Assembly (NCBI GenBank): GCA_963753725.1
Contig: CAVWDI010000001.1
Location: 558,001-622,000 of the forward strand
DNA length: 64,000 bases
From: CAVWDI01 sp963753725
GTDB lineage: Bacteria; Chloroflexota; Anaerolineae; Anaerolineales; UBA4823
Direction: 5' to 3'
A model generated the notes under the pieces. The model saw only the letters and a program-made list of their open reading frames with translations, was not told the origin of the DNA and searched no databases. Positions 37,518-45,570 of the stretch are shown piece after piece. How positions within the stretch are numbered: position 1 is the stretch's first letter; each line of letters begins with the position of its first letter. A program made the position numbers and the translations under genes.

Positions 37518-37565
37518 TCACTACCCACATAGCATAAGAGTTATATCAGAGTTCCTTGAACGGGG

Positions 37566-37594
37566 TTGACGATAACAACACTAACTCTTAGAAT
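37566..37594 (+). promoter_or_regulatory. Promoter of the DUF1385 gene, leaderless arrangement
   Basis: TTGACG (37566-37571), a 17-nt spacer and TAGAAT (37589-37594) are followed by only nine bases before ATG 37604. Transcription should therefore begin within a few bases of the start codon, and no Shine-Dalgarno is present. Confidence 0.6.
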
Positions 37595-37603
37595 AATATT
37601 AGT

Positions 37604-38543
37604 ATGAGTGAAAAATTACCGTTATATGGTGGACAGGCAGTTATTGAAGGCGTGATGATGCGCGGTACGCAAAGCGTGGCTATCGCTATGCGCGCACCAG
37701 ATAATGAGATTGTCATTCACAATGAGCCATTAGGAAGTATCTACCGCAGCAAAGTCCTCAAAATTCCTTTCTTGCGTGGCGTGATCGCTCTTTGGGATGC
37801 ACTGGGTTTGGGTATCCGAGCTCTGACGATTTCAGCGAATCTTCAAACGGGTGACGATGAAAAACTGGAAGGACCTGCCCTATATCTGACGCTGGCGATC
37901 TCTTTAGCTTTTGGTATAGGGTTGTTCTTTTTATTACCGGCTGTAGTCGGACAGCTCAGCGAAAACTATTTAGGTGTATCCAACTGGTGGAGCAACCTGC
38001 TCGAAGGTTTGGTTCGCCTGTCTTTATTGGTGGGATATATTTGGATTATCGGTCTTACACCTGACATAAAGCGTGTATTTTCGTATCACGGCGCTGAACA
38101 CAAGACTATAAACGCATTCGAAGCAGGAGATGAGCTTACACCTGAAAACGTGTCTGTTTACTCGCTCGAACATCCGCGCTGCGGTACAGCTTTTTTACTC
38201 ACACTCGTACTTTTATCAGTCCTGTTTTTTAGCTTTCTGGGTCCATTACCTTTGGGCTGGAGATTATTAAGTCGCATTATCATGATCCCTGTCTTGGCCG
38301 GAGTCGCCTACGAATATATCAGGTGGACTGCCAATCACCTGAGACTCAAAATTTGTCAGACTGATCATAAAACCAAACCTGGCTCTTCAGCATTTAACCA
38401 CCAATGAACCCACCCTTGAAATGCTCGAAGTTTCTATCGCAGCTTTTAATTCAATGCGTTGGCACGAAGAAGCTAAATTAGCTGAGGATGCGCCCATACA
38501 GAGTCTAATCGTTTCAACAATATTGGGGGAGAACTGTGGGTAA
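37604..38543 (+). CDS. DUF1385 membrane protein (one frameshift)
   Basis: The start YGGQAVIEGVMMRG is the DUF1385 signature. Two or three membrane helices (about 85-115, 135-150 and 195-230) and the loop YHGAEHKTINAFEAG with conserved His residues follow. The frame closes early at 38407. Dropping one base in the AAAA run at 38348-38351 gives the usual C-terminus (LIIKPNLALQHLTTNEP, then LEVSIAAF), ending at TAA 38541-38543. The corrected protein is about 312 residues. Function is unknown; in other bacteria the family is conserved near translation and division genes. Confidence 0.85.
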
Positions 38544-38579
38544 ATTCGGTTATTCAAAAATAAGTAAGACCATCAAAGC

Positions 38580-39971
38580 ATGAGCCACCGCCAAATCCAT
38601 CAATTTATAATTTCCATCATAATAATTATTTTTCTGATAACAAGCTGCTCAATTGATGGGATATTCTCCGAAACTGCGCAAAAACCCACAAATACCAATC
38701 CCCCCACCAAGACTGTCCGTTTGCTTCCCGATCTTGAAGTAGTTGAAATATCCACAGAAGTGGATACGGAAAGGATATGCGACTCCAACCAGGAAAGAAT
38801 TCGGATTCAAGTAATCATCCAAAACTCGGGGGAAACTGCATCCGGCGGTTTCAGTGTGCGGGTCAACGATAACGAACAGGCTGTAAAAAACGAGCTCGCG
38901 CCTGATGAACTGACAAGCTTGTGGTTTCCGGGTGACGACTCTGCTTCTGTACAAATTGATATTCTTGAGGAAGTTGATGAGAGTGATGAGAACAACAATT
39001 CAATGATCCAGGATCTTGAAATTCCGTTCTATCCCCCTCAATGCTTCCAAACACCCACACCTCAGTTGTCCATCCTGAACCCATCTCATACGCTGGAAGG
39101 GCATACTGCAGAAGTATTGAGTCTCGATTTTTCGCCGGACGGAAACCTGATCGCTTCAGGTTCTATTGATAATACATTGCGTATTTGGGATGTTCGGGAT
39201 GCGCATCTTTTGCGAACCATGCATGGACATCCTTTCCCCATCCTGACTTTAAAATTCTCTCCGAACGGTTCATTTTTAGTGACCGGTTCTACTGACAGCA
39301 TTGGCAGAATCTGGAGAGTCTCAAATGGTAATCTAATTGGCAATTTGGAGGGTCATGCCGGCTGGTTAAATAATCTGGATATTTCCTCGGATGGCGGTTT
39401 AATCGCCACTTGTGCAGATGACTATACTGTCCGTATTTGGCGTTTCCTGGATACTAAACTAATCCAGACGATCGATGAAGGAATGTCAATCGTCTCGCAA
39501 GTTGCCTTCATCCCCGAAGGAAATCAGCTTACTTGGTCTGAGAGCAATGGAAACGTGCGTGTTCGGTCATTGGAAGGCAGCTGGTCACATTTACTCAACG
39601 AATCAAATACTGCTGCAACCAGCTTAGCAGTCGCTCCTGCTGGAGATATGGTTGTATCGGGGCATTCTGATGGTACATTGAGGGTTTGGGACCTGGGAAA
39701 CGGAGAGCTATTATTTGAACTCTCTGGTCATGCGAATCTGATCTCCAGTTTGTCATTCTCCCCCGATGGGAAATGGTTGGTCTCCGGATCTATGGATGGT
39801 AAACCACGTATATGGGAATTCTTTCGCAACGGGTCAATTCCTCGAGCGAAGTATATGCTTAACGGTCATGAAGGCCCGGTGAACAGCGTATCATTTTCAC
39901 CGGATGGCAGTTTGATCGCAACTGGATCGGATGATAGAACCATACGTCTATGGACGCTTCCAGAAAGGTAA
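38580..39971 (+). CDS. Lipoprotein with CARDB domain and seven WD40 repeats
   Basis: The 463-residue protein has an N-terminal lipoprotein signal ending in LITSC at about residue 23. A CARDB-type beta-sandwich follows (LPDLEVVEISTEV, then VIIQNSGETASGGFSV and DESDENNN, about residues 50-150). Seven WD40 repeats (about residues 165-463) close one seven-bladed propeller, with motifs such as LEGHTAEVLSLDFSPDG and SGSMDGKPRIWEF. The fourth and fifth repeats are degenerate. It should be anchored outside the cytoplasmic membrane, where it could bind a protein or polymer. The function is unknown. Confidence 0.88.
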   Translation: MSHRQIHQFIISIIIIIFLITSCSIDGIFSETAQKPTNTNPPTKTVRLLPDLEVVEISTEVDTERICDSNQERIRIQVIIQNSGETASGGFSVRVNDNEQAVKNELAPDELTSLWFPGDDSASVQIDILEEVDESDENNNSMIQDLEIPFYPPQCFQTPTPQLSILNPSHTLEGHTAEVLSLDFSPDGNLIASGSIDNTLRIWDVRDAHLLRTMHGHPFPILTLKFSPNGSFLVTGSTDSIGRIWRVSNGNLIGNLEGHAGWLNNLDISSDGGLIATCADDYTVRIWRFLDTKLIQTIDEGMSIVSQVAFIPEGNQLTWSESNGNVRVRSLEGSWSHLLNESNTAATSLAVAPAGDMVVSGHSDGTLRVWDLGNGELLFELSGHANLISSLSFSPDGKWLVSGSMDGKPRIWEFFRNGSIPRAKYMLNGHEGPVNSVSFSPDGSLIATGSDDRTIRLWTLPER

Positions 39972-39975
39972 ATCC

Positions 39976-40395
39976 TCACTCACCCATAATCTGAACGACC
40001 AATTCTCGCTGTCGAGAACGATTATCAAAATCGAGGAAGATAATATGCTGCCAAGTTCCCAGAGTCAGTCGCCTTTCAACAAAGGGTACTGTAAACGAAG
40101 CTTTCAGCAGAGCAGCACGAACATGACTGTGTCCATTCCCATCTCCCCATTTTAAATTGTGCGAGTAATCTCTGTTCTGAGGGATAATTTCATCAAACAG
40201 ACGTTTGATATCACTCACGCAGCCTGATTTAAATTCAATTGTAGTGATTGCGCTCGTTGCGCTTGGGGAAAACACTGTCACGATGCCATTGTTGAGTCCG
40301 CATTCGCTCACATGTGAACTTACAGCATCTGTAATATCAATAACATCCGTGTTTCCTTTGGTCGAGAGCTTTATCGATTTAGTTTTTATAGTCAT
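39976..40395 (-). CDS. YjbQ/UPF0047 family protein
   Basis: The 139-residue protein is of the YjbQ family, sometimes called secondary thiamine-phosphate synthase because some members have weak activity. Motifs include GIVTVFSPSATSAITTIE, the HNLKWGDGNGHSHVRAAL stretch with conserved His and Asp residues, and LTLGTWQHIIFLDFDNRSRQRELVVQI. It converges on the WD40 gene with a 4-base gap. Its physiological role is unclear, although thiamine genes lie 5 kb away. Confidence 0.9.
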   Translation of the reverse strand: MTIKTKSIKLSTKGNTDVIDITDAVSSHVSECGLNNGIVTVFSPSATSAITTIEFKSGCVSDIKRLFDEIIPQNRDYSHNLKWGDGNGHSHVRAALLKASFTVPFVERRLTLGTWQHIIFLDFDNRSRQRELVVQIMGE

Positions 40396-40518
40396 TTTGC
40401 CTCTTTAAAAATTGGTTTTTTAGTCTGATGGCGTGCACTTCATCCGCCCGAATTATACATGCCAGGTGGTTGACAGTTCAAAGACTATAATAAGACTACT
40501 CACAACTTCGAGGTTCTA

Positions 40519-40713
40519 ATGCCAGTCACAATCATTAAACGAAAAGAAGAGTATAAAGTTAGACCGGGGATGACACTTTGGGATGCATTGAAGAAAATCA
40601 ATGTTCAGCCAGAATTTGTGTTGGCGACGCGTGATGGCACAATCATTACAGAAGATGAAATTTTGAAAGACAATCAAATCATTCAATTAATTGATGTGGT
40701 ATCAGGGGGGTAA
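40519..40713 (+). CDS. ThiS/MoaD-like ubiquitin-fold sulfur carrier (TtuB-like)
   Basis: The 64-residue protein has the beta-grasp pattern of ThiS/MoaD/TtuB and ends in VVSGG. The terminal Gly-Gly is where these carriers are adenylated and thiocarboxylated. The TtuA-like gene starts 62 bases downstream, so it is most likely the sulfur carrier for tRNA 2-thiolation. ThiS or MoaD function is the alternative. GAGGT just upstream serves as Shine-Dalgarno. Confidence 0.85.
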   Translation: MPVTIIKRKEEYKVRPGMTLWDALKKINVQPEFVLATRDGTIITEDEILKDNQIIQLIDVVSGG

Positions 40714-40775
40714 GGTGATGTTATGGCAGCAAACACTTTCGAACCGCGTTCTAAACCAGGGAATGATATCTTAAT

Positions 40776-41702
40776 ATGAAATGCCGTAAATGCAGCCAAA
40801 ACGCCGTGATTAATATGCGGCAGCATAAACTTGCTTTATGCAAAGAACATTTCTTGGAATGGATTGTTGGACAAACCGAACGCTTCATTCATAAATATAA
40901 AATGTTTTCGCCGAGTGATAACCTCCTAGTGTCTGTGTCAGGTGGAAAAGATTTATTATCCCTTTGGGATATATTAATTCGACTGGGTTATGAAGCCGAT
41001 GGTTTATATATAGGATTGGGTATCGAAGAAGGTATGAACTATTCCAGCCAATCAGAACAACATTGTAAAAAATTCGCTTCAGAACACAATCTCAATCTGA
41101 TAGTGGTTGACATTTCTGAGCAGTATGGGGAGTCAATCCCCCAAATAGCGTTGAGATCCAATCGCGCCAAGGATAAGCCCTGTTCAGTTTGCGGTTTGAT
41201 AAAGAGGCATGTTATGAATCGGATCGCTTGCGATGGACATTATGACGTGCTGCTAACCGGACACAATCTGGATGATGAGGCGGCCGTATTGTTCGGCAAC
41301 ACTTTATATTGGAAAACCGGATATCTCACCCGGCAGTGGCCGGTATTGCAGGCTAACCATCCCGGAGTAATTCGAAAAGCGAAACCTCTGTGTCGATTTT
41401 ACGAAAAGGAGATGGCTGCTTACGCTTTCCTTAGAGGAATTGAATATATATACGAAGAATGCCCGTTTTCATCGGGAGCGAAATCCATCTATTACAAAGG
41501 ATTTTTGAATAAATTGGAAGCAAACCAGCCTGGGACAAAATTACAGTTCTATTTATCTTTCCTGCAAGCGAAAGCTGGTGGGCTTTTCGCAGAAAATGCC
41601 GACCCTGATTTAGAAGCTATCCACGCCTGTTCAAGCTGCGGTTCACCTACGACAGCGCCTGGAGATTGCGCTTTTTGCAGGCTGGTAAAAACTGACCGTT
41701 AA
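40776..41702 (+). CDS. TtuA-like tRNA 2-thiouridine/thiocytidine synthetase
   Basis: The 308-residue protein is of the TtuA/TtcA PP-loop family. It has an N-terminal zinc finger (CRKC with CKEHF) and a C-terminal one (CSSCGSPTTAPGDCAFC). The PP-loop reads VSVSGGKDLLSLW, where the usual SGGxDS Ser is Leu. CSVCG and the Cys in YEECPFSSG match the three cysteines that hold the [4Fe-4S] cluster in TtuA. It would activate a tRNA base with ATP and take sulfur from the carrier encoded just before it. Confidence 0.88.
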   Translation: MKCRKCSQNAVINMRQHKLALCKEHFLEWIVGQTERFIHKYKMFSPSDNLLVSVSGGKDLLSLWDILIRLGYEADGLYIGLGIEEGMNYSSQSEQHCKKFASEHNLNLIVVDISEQYGESIPQIALRSNRAKDKPCSVCGLIKRHVMNRIACDGHYDVLLTGHNLDDEAAVLFGNTLYWKTGYLTRQWPVLQANHPGVIRKAKPLCRFYEKEMAAYAFLRGIEYIYEECPFSSGAKSIYYKGFLNKLEANQPGTKLQFYLSFLQAKAGGLFAENADPDLEAIHACSSCGSPTTAPGDCAFCRLVKTDR

Positions 41703-41708
41703 ATCAAA

Positions 41709-41779
41709 GTGCCCGGTATCTCGATAATGTATATAAAAAAAATTATTCTTCGAGGAACCAGGCACAATTAGTTTTTTAT
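41709..41779 (+). terminator. Probable terminator after ttuA-like gene
   Basis: GTGCC-GGT-TCTCGA (from 41709) pairs imperfectly with TCGAGGA-ACC-GGCAC (41750-41765), with an A-rich loop. A T-rich run follows (41772-41777). It lies between the convergent ttuA-like and glnA genes. Confidence 0.55.
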
Positions 41780-41785
41780 TCAAAA

Positions 41786-43123
41786 TCAAGCAGGTTCAAG
41801 ATACCTTTCCAACTCCCAATCCGTAACGATTGTCCGGAATTCTTCGATCTCAGCCCACTTAGCGCGATAAAAAGCTTCATAGATAACTGGTCCAAGTGCC
41901 TCTTTTAGAGCCTGATCATCATCAAGTACGCGCAGCGCTTCAGCCAATGATCCAGGTAATTCAGCGATATTTCTACTCACACGCTCTTCGTGCGTTAGTA
42001 GATAGACATTGACATCATTCAACGGTTCTGGGCAGCTCAGATTATTTTCTATACCATCAAACGCCGCCGCTAACATAACCGAGAACGCCAGATAAGGATT
42101 AGCCGTTGGATCTGGAAAGCGCAGTTCAACCCTCATGGAATTTTCACGTCCCTTTGTATAGTGAGGAATGCGGACCAAAGCAGAACGGTTGATCTGCGCC
42201 CAGCCAACATAAACTGGGGCTTCATAACCAGGTACTAATCTTTTATAAGAGTTTATTGTCGGTGCTACTACTGCCGCCAATGCCCTGGCATGTTTCAATT
42301 GGCCGGCGATAAACCCATAAGCCAATTCAGACAAGTGTGAAGGATCATTCTCAGAGAAAAATATATTCTTATCATCACTATCGAAGAGGGACTGGTGGCA
42401 ATGCATACCAGAGCCATTAATCCCATGTATGGGTTTCGGCATAAAGGACCCAACTAAGCCGTACTGTGCTGCAATCGCTTTTACTGTGTATTTTAATGTC
42501 AACACATTATCAGCAGTAGTTAGAGCGTTGGCAAATTTAAAATCAATCTCGTGTTGTCCCAATGCGACTTCATGATGTCCCATCTCAACATCTAGACCCA
42601 TTGTTTCCAATGCCGCCATCAATTCTGTGCGAACCTGAACAGCTTCATCATTCGCAGAGAAATCAAAATACCCACCTACATCATGCGGGACCGGGTGTAT
42701 TCCTTCAGGACCATTCCTTTTGAAAAGAAAGAATTCGGGTTCCGGTCCAATATTGTAGGTCCAGCCTTTGTTTTCGATTTTCTCCAATATTCTTTTTAAA
42801 ATATAGCGAGGGTCGCCCTCAAACGGCGATCCATCCGGCAGGTAAATATCACAAAAGACTTGCCCACGACGCGCTTCTTCTGGAGTCCATGGTAGTAATG
42901 CATAAGTATTCGGATCGATAACAAGGCGCATATCGCTTTCCTGAATGCGTGCGAATCCCTCCACAGAAGAACCGTCAAACCATACCCCATCTTGCATCGC
43001 ATCCCCCACCCGGTGGGCAGGTATATCAACACTCTTGACCGTGCCTGTTACATCAGTAAATTGAAGCGAAATAAATTTAACCCCATCTTCTTTTATGCGT
43101 ACTTTTAAATCATTGCTGTCCAT
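41786..43123 (-). CDS. glnA: Glutamine synthetase type I
   Basis: This enzyme makes glutamine from glutamate, ammonia and ATP. The 445-residue protein is of the short GSI-alpha type. WFDGSSVEGFARIQESDM, GPEPEFFLFKR, the GHHEVALGQHEIDFKF ligands, NGSGMHCHQSLFD and the ATP/glutamate site RVELRFPDPTANPYL are present. The adenylylation motif of GSI-beta (KHxxLTFxxxPTVNSYKRL with NLYDLPPE) is not present, so regulation would be by feedback and not by adenylylation. It stands alone on the minus strand. Confidence 0.96.
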   Translation of the reverse strand: MDSNDLKVRIKEDGVKFISLQFTDVTGTVKSVDIPAHRVGDAMQDGVWFDGSSVEGFARIQESDMRLVIDPNTYALLPWTPEEARRGQVFCDIYLPDGSPFEGDPRYILKRILEKIENKGWTYNIGPEPEFFLFKRNGPEGIHPVPHDVGGYFDFSANDEAVQVRTELMAALETMGLDVEMGHHEVALGQHEIDFKFANALTTADNVLTLKYTVKAIAAQYGLVGSFMPKPIHGINGSGMHCHQSLFDSDDKNIFFSENDPSHLSELAYGFIAGQLKHARALAAVVAPTINSYKRLVPGYEAPVYVGWAQINRSALVRIPHYTKGRENSMRVELRFPDPTANPYLAFSVMLAAAFDGIENNLSCPEPLNDVNVYLLTHEERVSRNIAELPGSLAEALRVLDDDQALKEALGPVIYEAFYRAKWAEIEEFRTIVTDWELERYLEPA

Positions 43124-43207
43124 AATAAACTCCTATTAAATAATCTGTCAATTTTAGCAAAGACTTAATTTTTCGTCAAATTATGTTTTTCGAATTAAAA
43201 TGCTATC

Positions 43208-43236
43208 TTGAATATTCTGGGCGCATGCGGTATGCT
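43208..43236 (+). promoter_or_regulatory. tRNA-Sec promoter
   Basis: TTGAAT (43208-43213), a 17-nt spacer and TATGCT (43231-43236) would start transcription around 43243, just before the tRNA. Confidence 0.55.
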
Positions 43237-43246
43237 TAGGTTTCTT

Positions 43247-43340
43247 GGGAGTGGTTGGGTCCCGGTGGGCTCCCCGGTCTTCAAAACCGGTGACGGGTCG
43301 CGTTGCGGGCCGTGGTGGGTTCGACTCCCATCCACTCCCG
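43247..43340 (+). tRNA. selC: tRNA-Sec (anticodon TCA)
   Basis: This 94-nt tRNA has an 8-bp acceptor stem (GGGAGTGG with CCACTCCC), which is one base pair longer than normal and diagnostic for tRNA-Sec. The anticodon arm CCGGT-CTTCAAA-ACCGG carries TCA. The variable arm is long and the T arm has TTCGACT. The discriminator is G, and CC but not CCA follows in the DNA, so the end must be completed enzymatically. The organism should decode UGA as selenocysteine. No obvious selenoprotein was seen in this window. Confidence 0.93.
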
Positions 43341-43397
43341 CCTTAGCTTCCAGAAGTTTATTAACGTTATTAAATCATTTATCAATTTCCCAAACTA

Positions 43398-44600
43398 ATG
43401 AATCAACCTGAAACAGATACTTTAAATACAATCGTATCACGCGTGATGCGTATCGATGATATTACAACCGGTGCGGCAGGGCAAGATTTCCTGGTGCGAT
43501 ATCGTGGGGAACTACTGGGCGATCCCACATCTGCTTACGATCGTCTCGCAGCAAATTTGCACCAACTGAACATTACGCCATTGTTCCGTGAGGAAAACGG
43601 GACACATGTCATCTTGCTCGTCGAAGGCACCATCAAACCGCGCCCAACCAACCCGCTAATCAACCTGATCCTTTTTTTCCTTACACTATTAAGTATGATA
43701 TTCGCCGGTGCAATGTATTCGTATAATGGTCCTTTGCCAGATGATCTGGGTGAATTGATGTTAACCATCCTGCGCAGTCTCCCCAGCGGAATCCCATTCG
43801 CCCTCAGCTTACTTTCAATCCTGCTCGCACATGAATTTGGACATTACATTGCAGGCCGGATTTACAATACCCATGTGACATTACCTTACTTCATTCCCTT
43901 CCCGCTAAGTCCTTTCGGAACAATGGGCGCTTTTATCCAATTAAAAGGTCCTCCAAAAAACAAACGGGTTTTATTGGACATTGGTATCGCTGGTCCAATC
44001 GCGGGTTTATTTGTGGCAATTCCAGTGCTGCTTTATGGACTTTCAATTTCTCAAATAGATATTATCGAACTGGTTCCAGGTCAAGGACTGCAGCTTGAAG
44101 GGAATTCCATTCTGTACCTTATGGCAAAATATTTGATTTTTGGTAAACTGCTGCCTGCTCCTGTGGATTACGGCGGGATGCTCCCCTTCTTCTACTGGGT
44201 CCGTTATTTCTTCACCAGTCAACCTTTTCCTAATGGCGGAATAGATGTATTAATCAGTCCCATCGCCTGGGCAGGATGGGCTGGTCTTTTAGTGACAGCG
44301 CTCAATTTGATTCCCGCAGGACAGCTGGATGGCGGCCATGTGATTTACTCCCTCATCGGTAAAAAGGCAAAATACATGCAGCCGGTTGTCTTGGTGTTCC
44401 TTATTCTTCTTGGCTTTGCCTGGTCAGGCTGGTGGTTCTGGGCGGTCTTGATTTTATTGCTTGGACGTGTGTATGCTGAACCACTCGATCAAATCACCAC
44501 TATAAATACTGGACGAAAAATCATTGCCATCATTGGACTCATCATATTCCTGCTGGTCTTTACACCTGTGCCATTGGTGCAAACTTTCGCAGGTTTCTAA
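43398..44600 (+). CDS. Site-2 protease-like M50 metallopeptidase
   Basis: The 400-residue membrane protein has the zinc motif HEFGHYIAG in a transmembrane helix at about residue 150, and the third metal ligand in LIPAGQLDGGHVIYSL at about residue 315. It has about seven to eight hydrophobic helices and a soluble N-terminal segment of 75 residues. No PDZ domain is seen. It belongs to the bacterial/plant EGY-like S2P group and probably cleaves membrane-embedded substrates, which are unknown. Confidence 0.9.
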   Translation: MNQPETDTLNTIVSRVMRIDDITTGAAGQDFLVRYRGELLGDPTSAYDRLAANLHQLNITPLFREENGTHVILLVEGTIKPRPTNPLINLILFFLTLLSMIFAGAMYSYNGPLPDDLGELMLTILRSLPSGIPFALSLLSILLAHEFGHYIAGRIYNTHVTLPYFIPFPLSPFGTMGAFIQLKGPPKNKRVLLDIGIAGPIAGLFVAIPVLLYGLSISQIDIIELVPGQGLQLEGNSILYLMAKYLIFGKLLPAPVDYGGMLPFFYWVRYFFTSQPFPNGGIDVLISPIAWAGWAGLLVTALNLIPAGQLDGGHVIYSLIGKKAKYMQPVVLVFLILLGFAWSGWWFWAVLILLLGRVYAEPLDQITTINTGRKIIAIIGLIIFLLVFTPVPLVQTFAGF

Positions 44601-44717
44601 ATTATTTACCTCACATAATAGTAACTTGACCTGCCTTCAACTATAATCGAATTCAACAGATCTTAAATAATAAGCCATAGAGTTTATTAGATATTTATTT
44701 GATTTAATCAAACCCTC

Positions 44718-44746
44718 TTGTCAATAGAATTTCAGCGCGCTATAAT
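44718..44746 (+). promoter_or_regulatory. Promoter of the FmdB-family gene
   Basis: TTGTCA (44718-44723), a 17-nt spacer and TATAAT (44741-44746) lie 45 bases before ATG 44792. Confidence 0.65.
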
Positions 44747-44791
44747 CACATCTTGGCAAGACCTGTGATGATATTCAGGTCGAGGAGAAAG

Positions 44792-45094
44792 ATGCCAATA
44801 TACACTTATAAATGCGAAAACTGTGGTGTGCAATTCGATAAACACCAGAAATTCAGTGACTCGCCCCTGACAATCTGTCCTGAATGCTCAAAAAAGGCAT
44901 TAAGAAAAATCTATTTGCCTGTAGGTATTGTATTTAAAGGTTCTGGCTTTTATGCAACAGATAATCGTTCACCCTCCGGTTCAGGTCGAGCAAAATCCGA
45001 TCCAAAACCAGAGAAGTCCGAATCCAAGACGAAAACCGAGAAAGAAAGTACATCAACTTCGGAAACGAAGCCTGAAAAAAAATCTGATAAATAA
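44792..45094 (+). CDS. FmdB-family zinc ribbon protein
   Basis: The 100-residue protein starts MPIYTYKCENCG with two zinc-ligand pairs (CENC and CPEC), the FmdB/CxxC_CxxC_SSSS domain. A low-complexity tail rich in Lys, Glu, Ser and Thr follows. ATG 44792 is chosen because GAGGAG precedes it and the conserved domain starts there; the longer frame from TTG 44753 lacks support. A regulatory or nucleic-acid-binding role is usual for the family but unproven. Confidence 0.85.
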   Translation: MPIYTYKCENCGVQFDKHQKFSDSPLTICPECSKKALRKIYLPVGIVFKGSGFYATDNRSPSGSGRAKSDPKPEKSESKTKTEKESTSTSETKPEKKSDK

Positions 45095-45114
45095 ATTATC
45101 AGCAGCATTACAAA

Positions 45115-45143
45115 AAAAAGCCCCAACACGCATGGGGCTTTTT
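45115..45143. terminator. Bidirectional terminator between fmdB-like gene and tRNA-Asn
   Basis: AAAAAGCCCC (45115-45124) pairs with GGGGCTTTTT (45134-45143) across a 9-nt loop. The A and T runs let it work in both directions, for the zinc ribbon gene and for tRNA-Asn. Confidence 0.93.
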
Positions 45144-45145
45144 GG

Positions 45146-45218
45146 CTCCTCGACCAGGACTCGAACCTGGAACCAAGCGGTTAACAGCCGCTCGCTCTAC
45201 CAATTGAGCTATCGAGGA
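45146..45218 (-). tRNA. tRNA-Asn (anticodon GTT)
   Basis: The reverse strand folds into a standard cloverleaf with a perfect 7-bp acceptor stem (TCCTCGA/TCGAGGA). The anticodon loop is CTGTTAA, the T loop TTCGAGT, and the discriminator G. CCA is encoded next to it (45143-45145). Confidence 0.97.
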
Positions 45219-45232
45219 ACTGAGCGAAAGGG

Positions 45233-45262
45233 ATTATAATCGGAAAGCATCTCGCATGTCAA
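45233..45262 (-). promoter_or_regulatory. tRNA-Asn promoter
   Basis: On the minus strand TTGACA (45262-45257), an 18-nt spacer and TATAAT (45238-45233) make a near-consensus sigma70 promoter, 15 bases before the tRNA. Confidence 0.85.
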
Positions 45263-45288
45263 GAAATGCATGAAATTGGGAAGCTCGC

Positions 45289-45317
45289 TTGACAACGAGA
45301 ATTTGGTTGTTTATACT
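45289..45317 (+). promoter_or_regulatory. Thiamine operon promoter
   Basis: TTGACA (45289-45294), a 17-nt spacer and TATACT (45312-45317) form a near-consensus promoter 60 bases before the TPP riboswitch. It is divergent from the tRNA-Asn promoter. Confidence 0.85.
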
Positions 45318-45377
45318 TCTAATAGATAAATAGAGATATTGTTTCTAGATTTAACAACTTTTTACCTTGGTGTTTCA

Positions 45378-45475
45378 CCATGCACGGGGAGCCCCGCAGT
45401 TTTGGGCTGAGAGGAGAGCACTTTGCTCTTGACCCGCGAACCTGATCCGGATAATACCGGCGGAGGAATAGCATC
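45378..45475 (+). promoter_or_regulatory. TPP riboswitch (THI element)
   Basis: The aptamer core is clear: GGGGAGCCCC near 45385, the thi-box GGGCTGAGA (45404-45412), an extra stem GAGAGCACTTTGCTCTT, then ACCCGCGAACCTGATC and CGGATAATACCGGCGGAGGAAT. It precedes thiN-thiB-thiP-thiQ and should shut the operon down when thiamine pyrophosphate is abundant. Confidence 0.95.
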
Positions 45476-45529
45476 TGGGTTAATCTAGCTAAGACGGCTG
45501 ATAACCCGGAGTAGTTCACCGAAACAGCG

Positions 45530-45570
45530 ATCCCTCCAGCGGTAATCCCGTGTGAAATGGAGGGATTTTT
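45530..45570 (+). terminator. Riboswitch expression platform: terminator that also hides the thiN ribosome site
   Basis: ATCCCTCCA (45530-45538) pairs with TGGAGGGAT (45558-45566), followed by a T5 run. The 3' arm contains GGAGGG, the best Shine-Dalgarno for the thiN start at TTG 45569. One hairpin could thus end transcription and block translation. Confidence 0.8.

Noticed and set aside
43208..43411. 67-codon open frame on the plus strand
   Set aside because: It overlaps the tRNA-Sec gene and its promoter and has no recognisable protein features.
43398..44600. Selenoprotein near tRNA-Sec
   Set aside because: The M50 protease and glnA frames are intact without an in-frame TGA, and I see no SECIS-like element.
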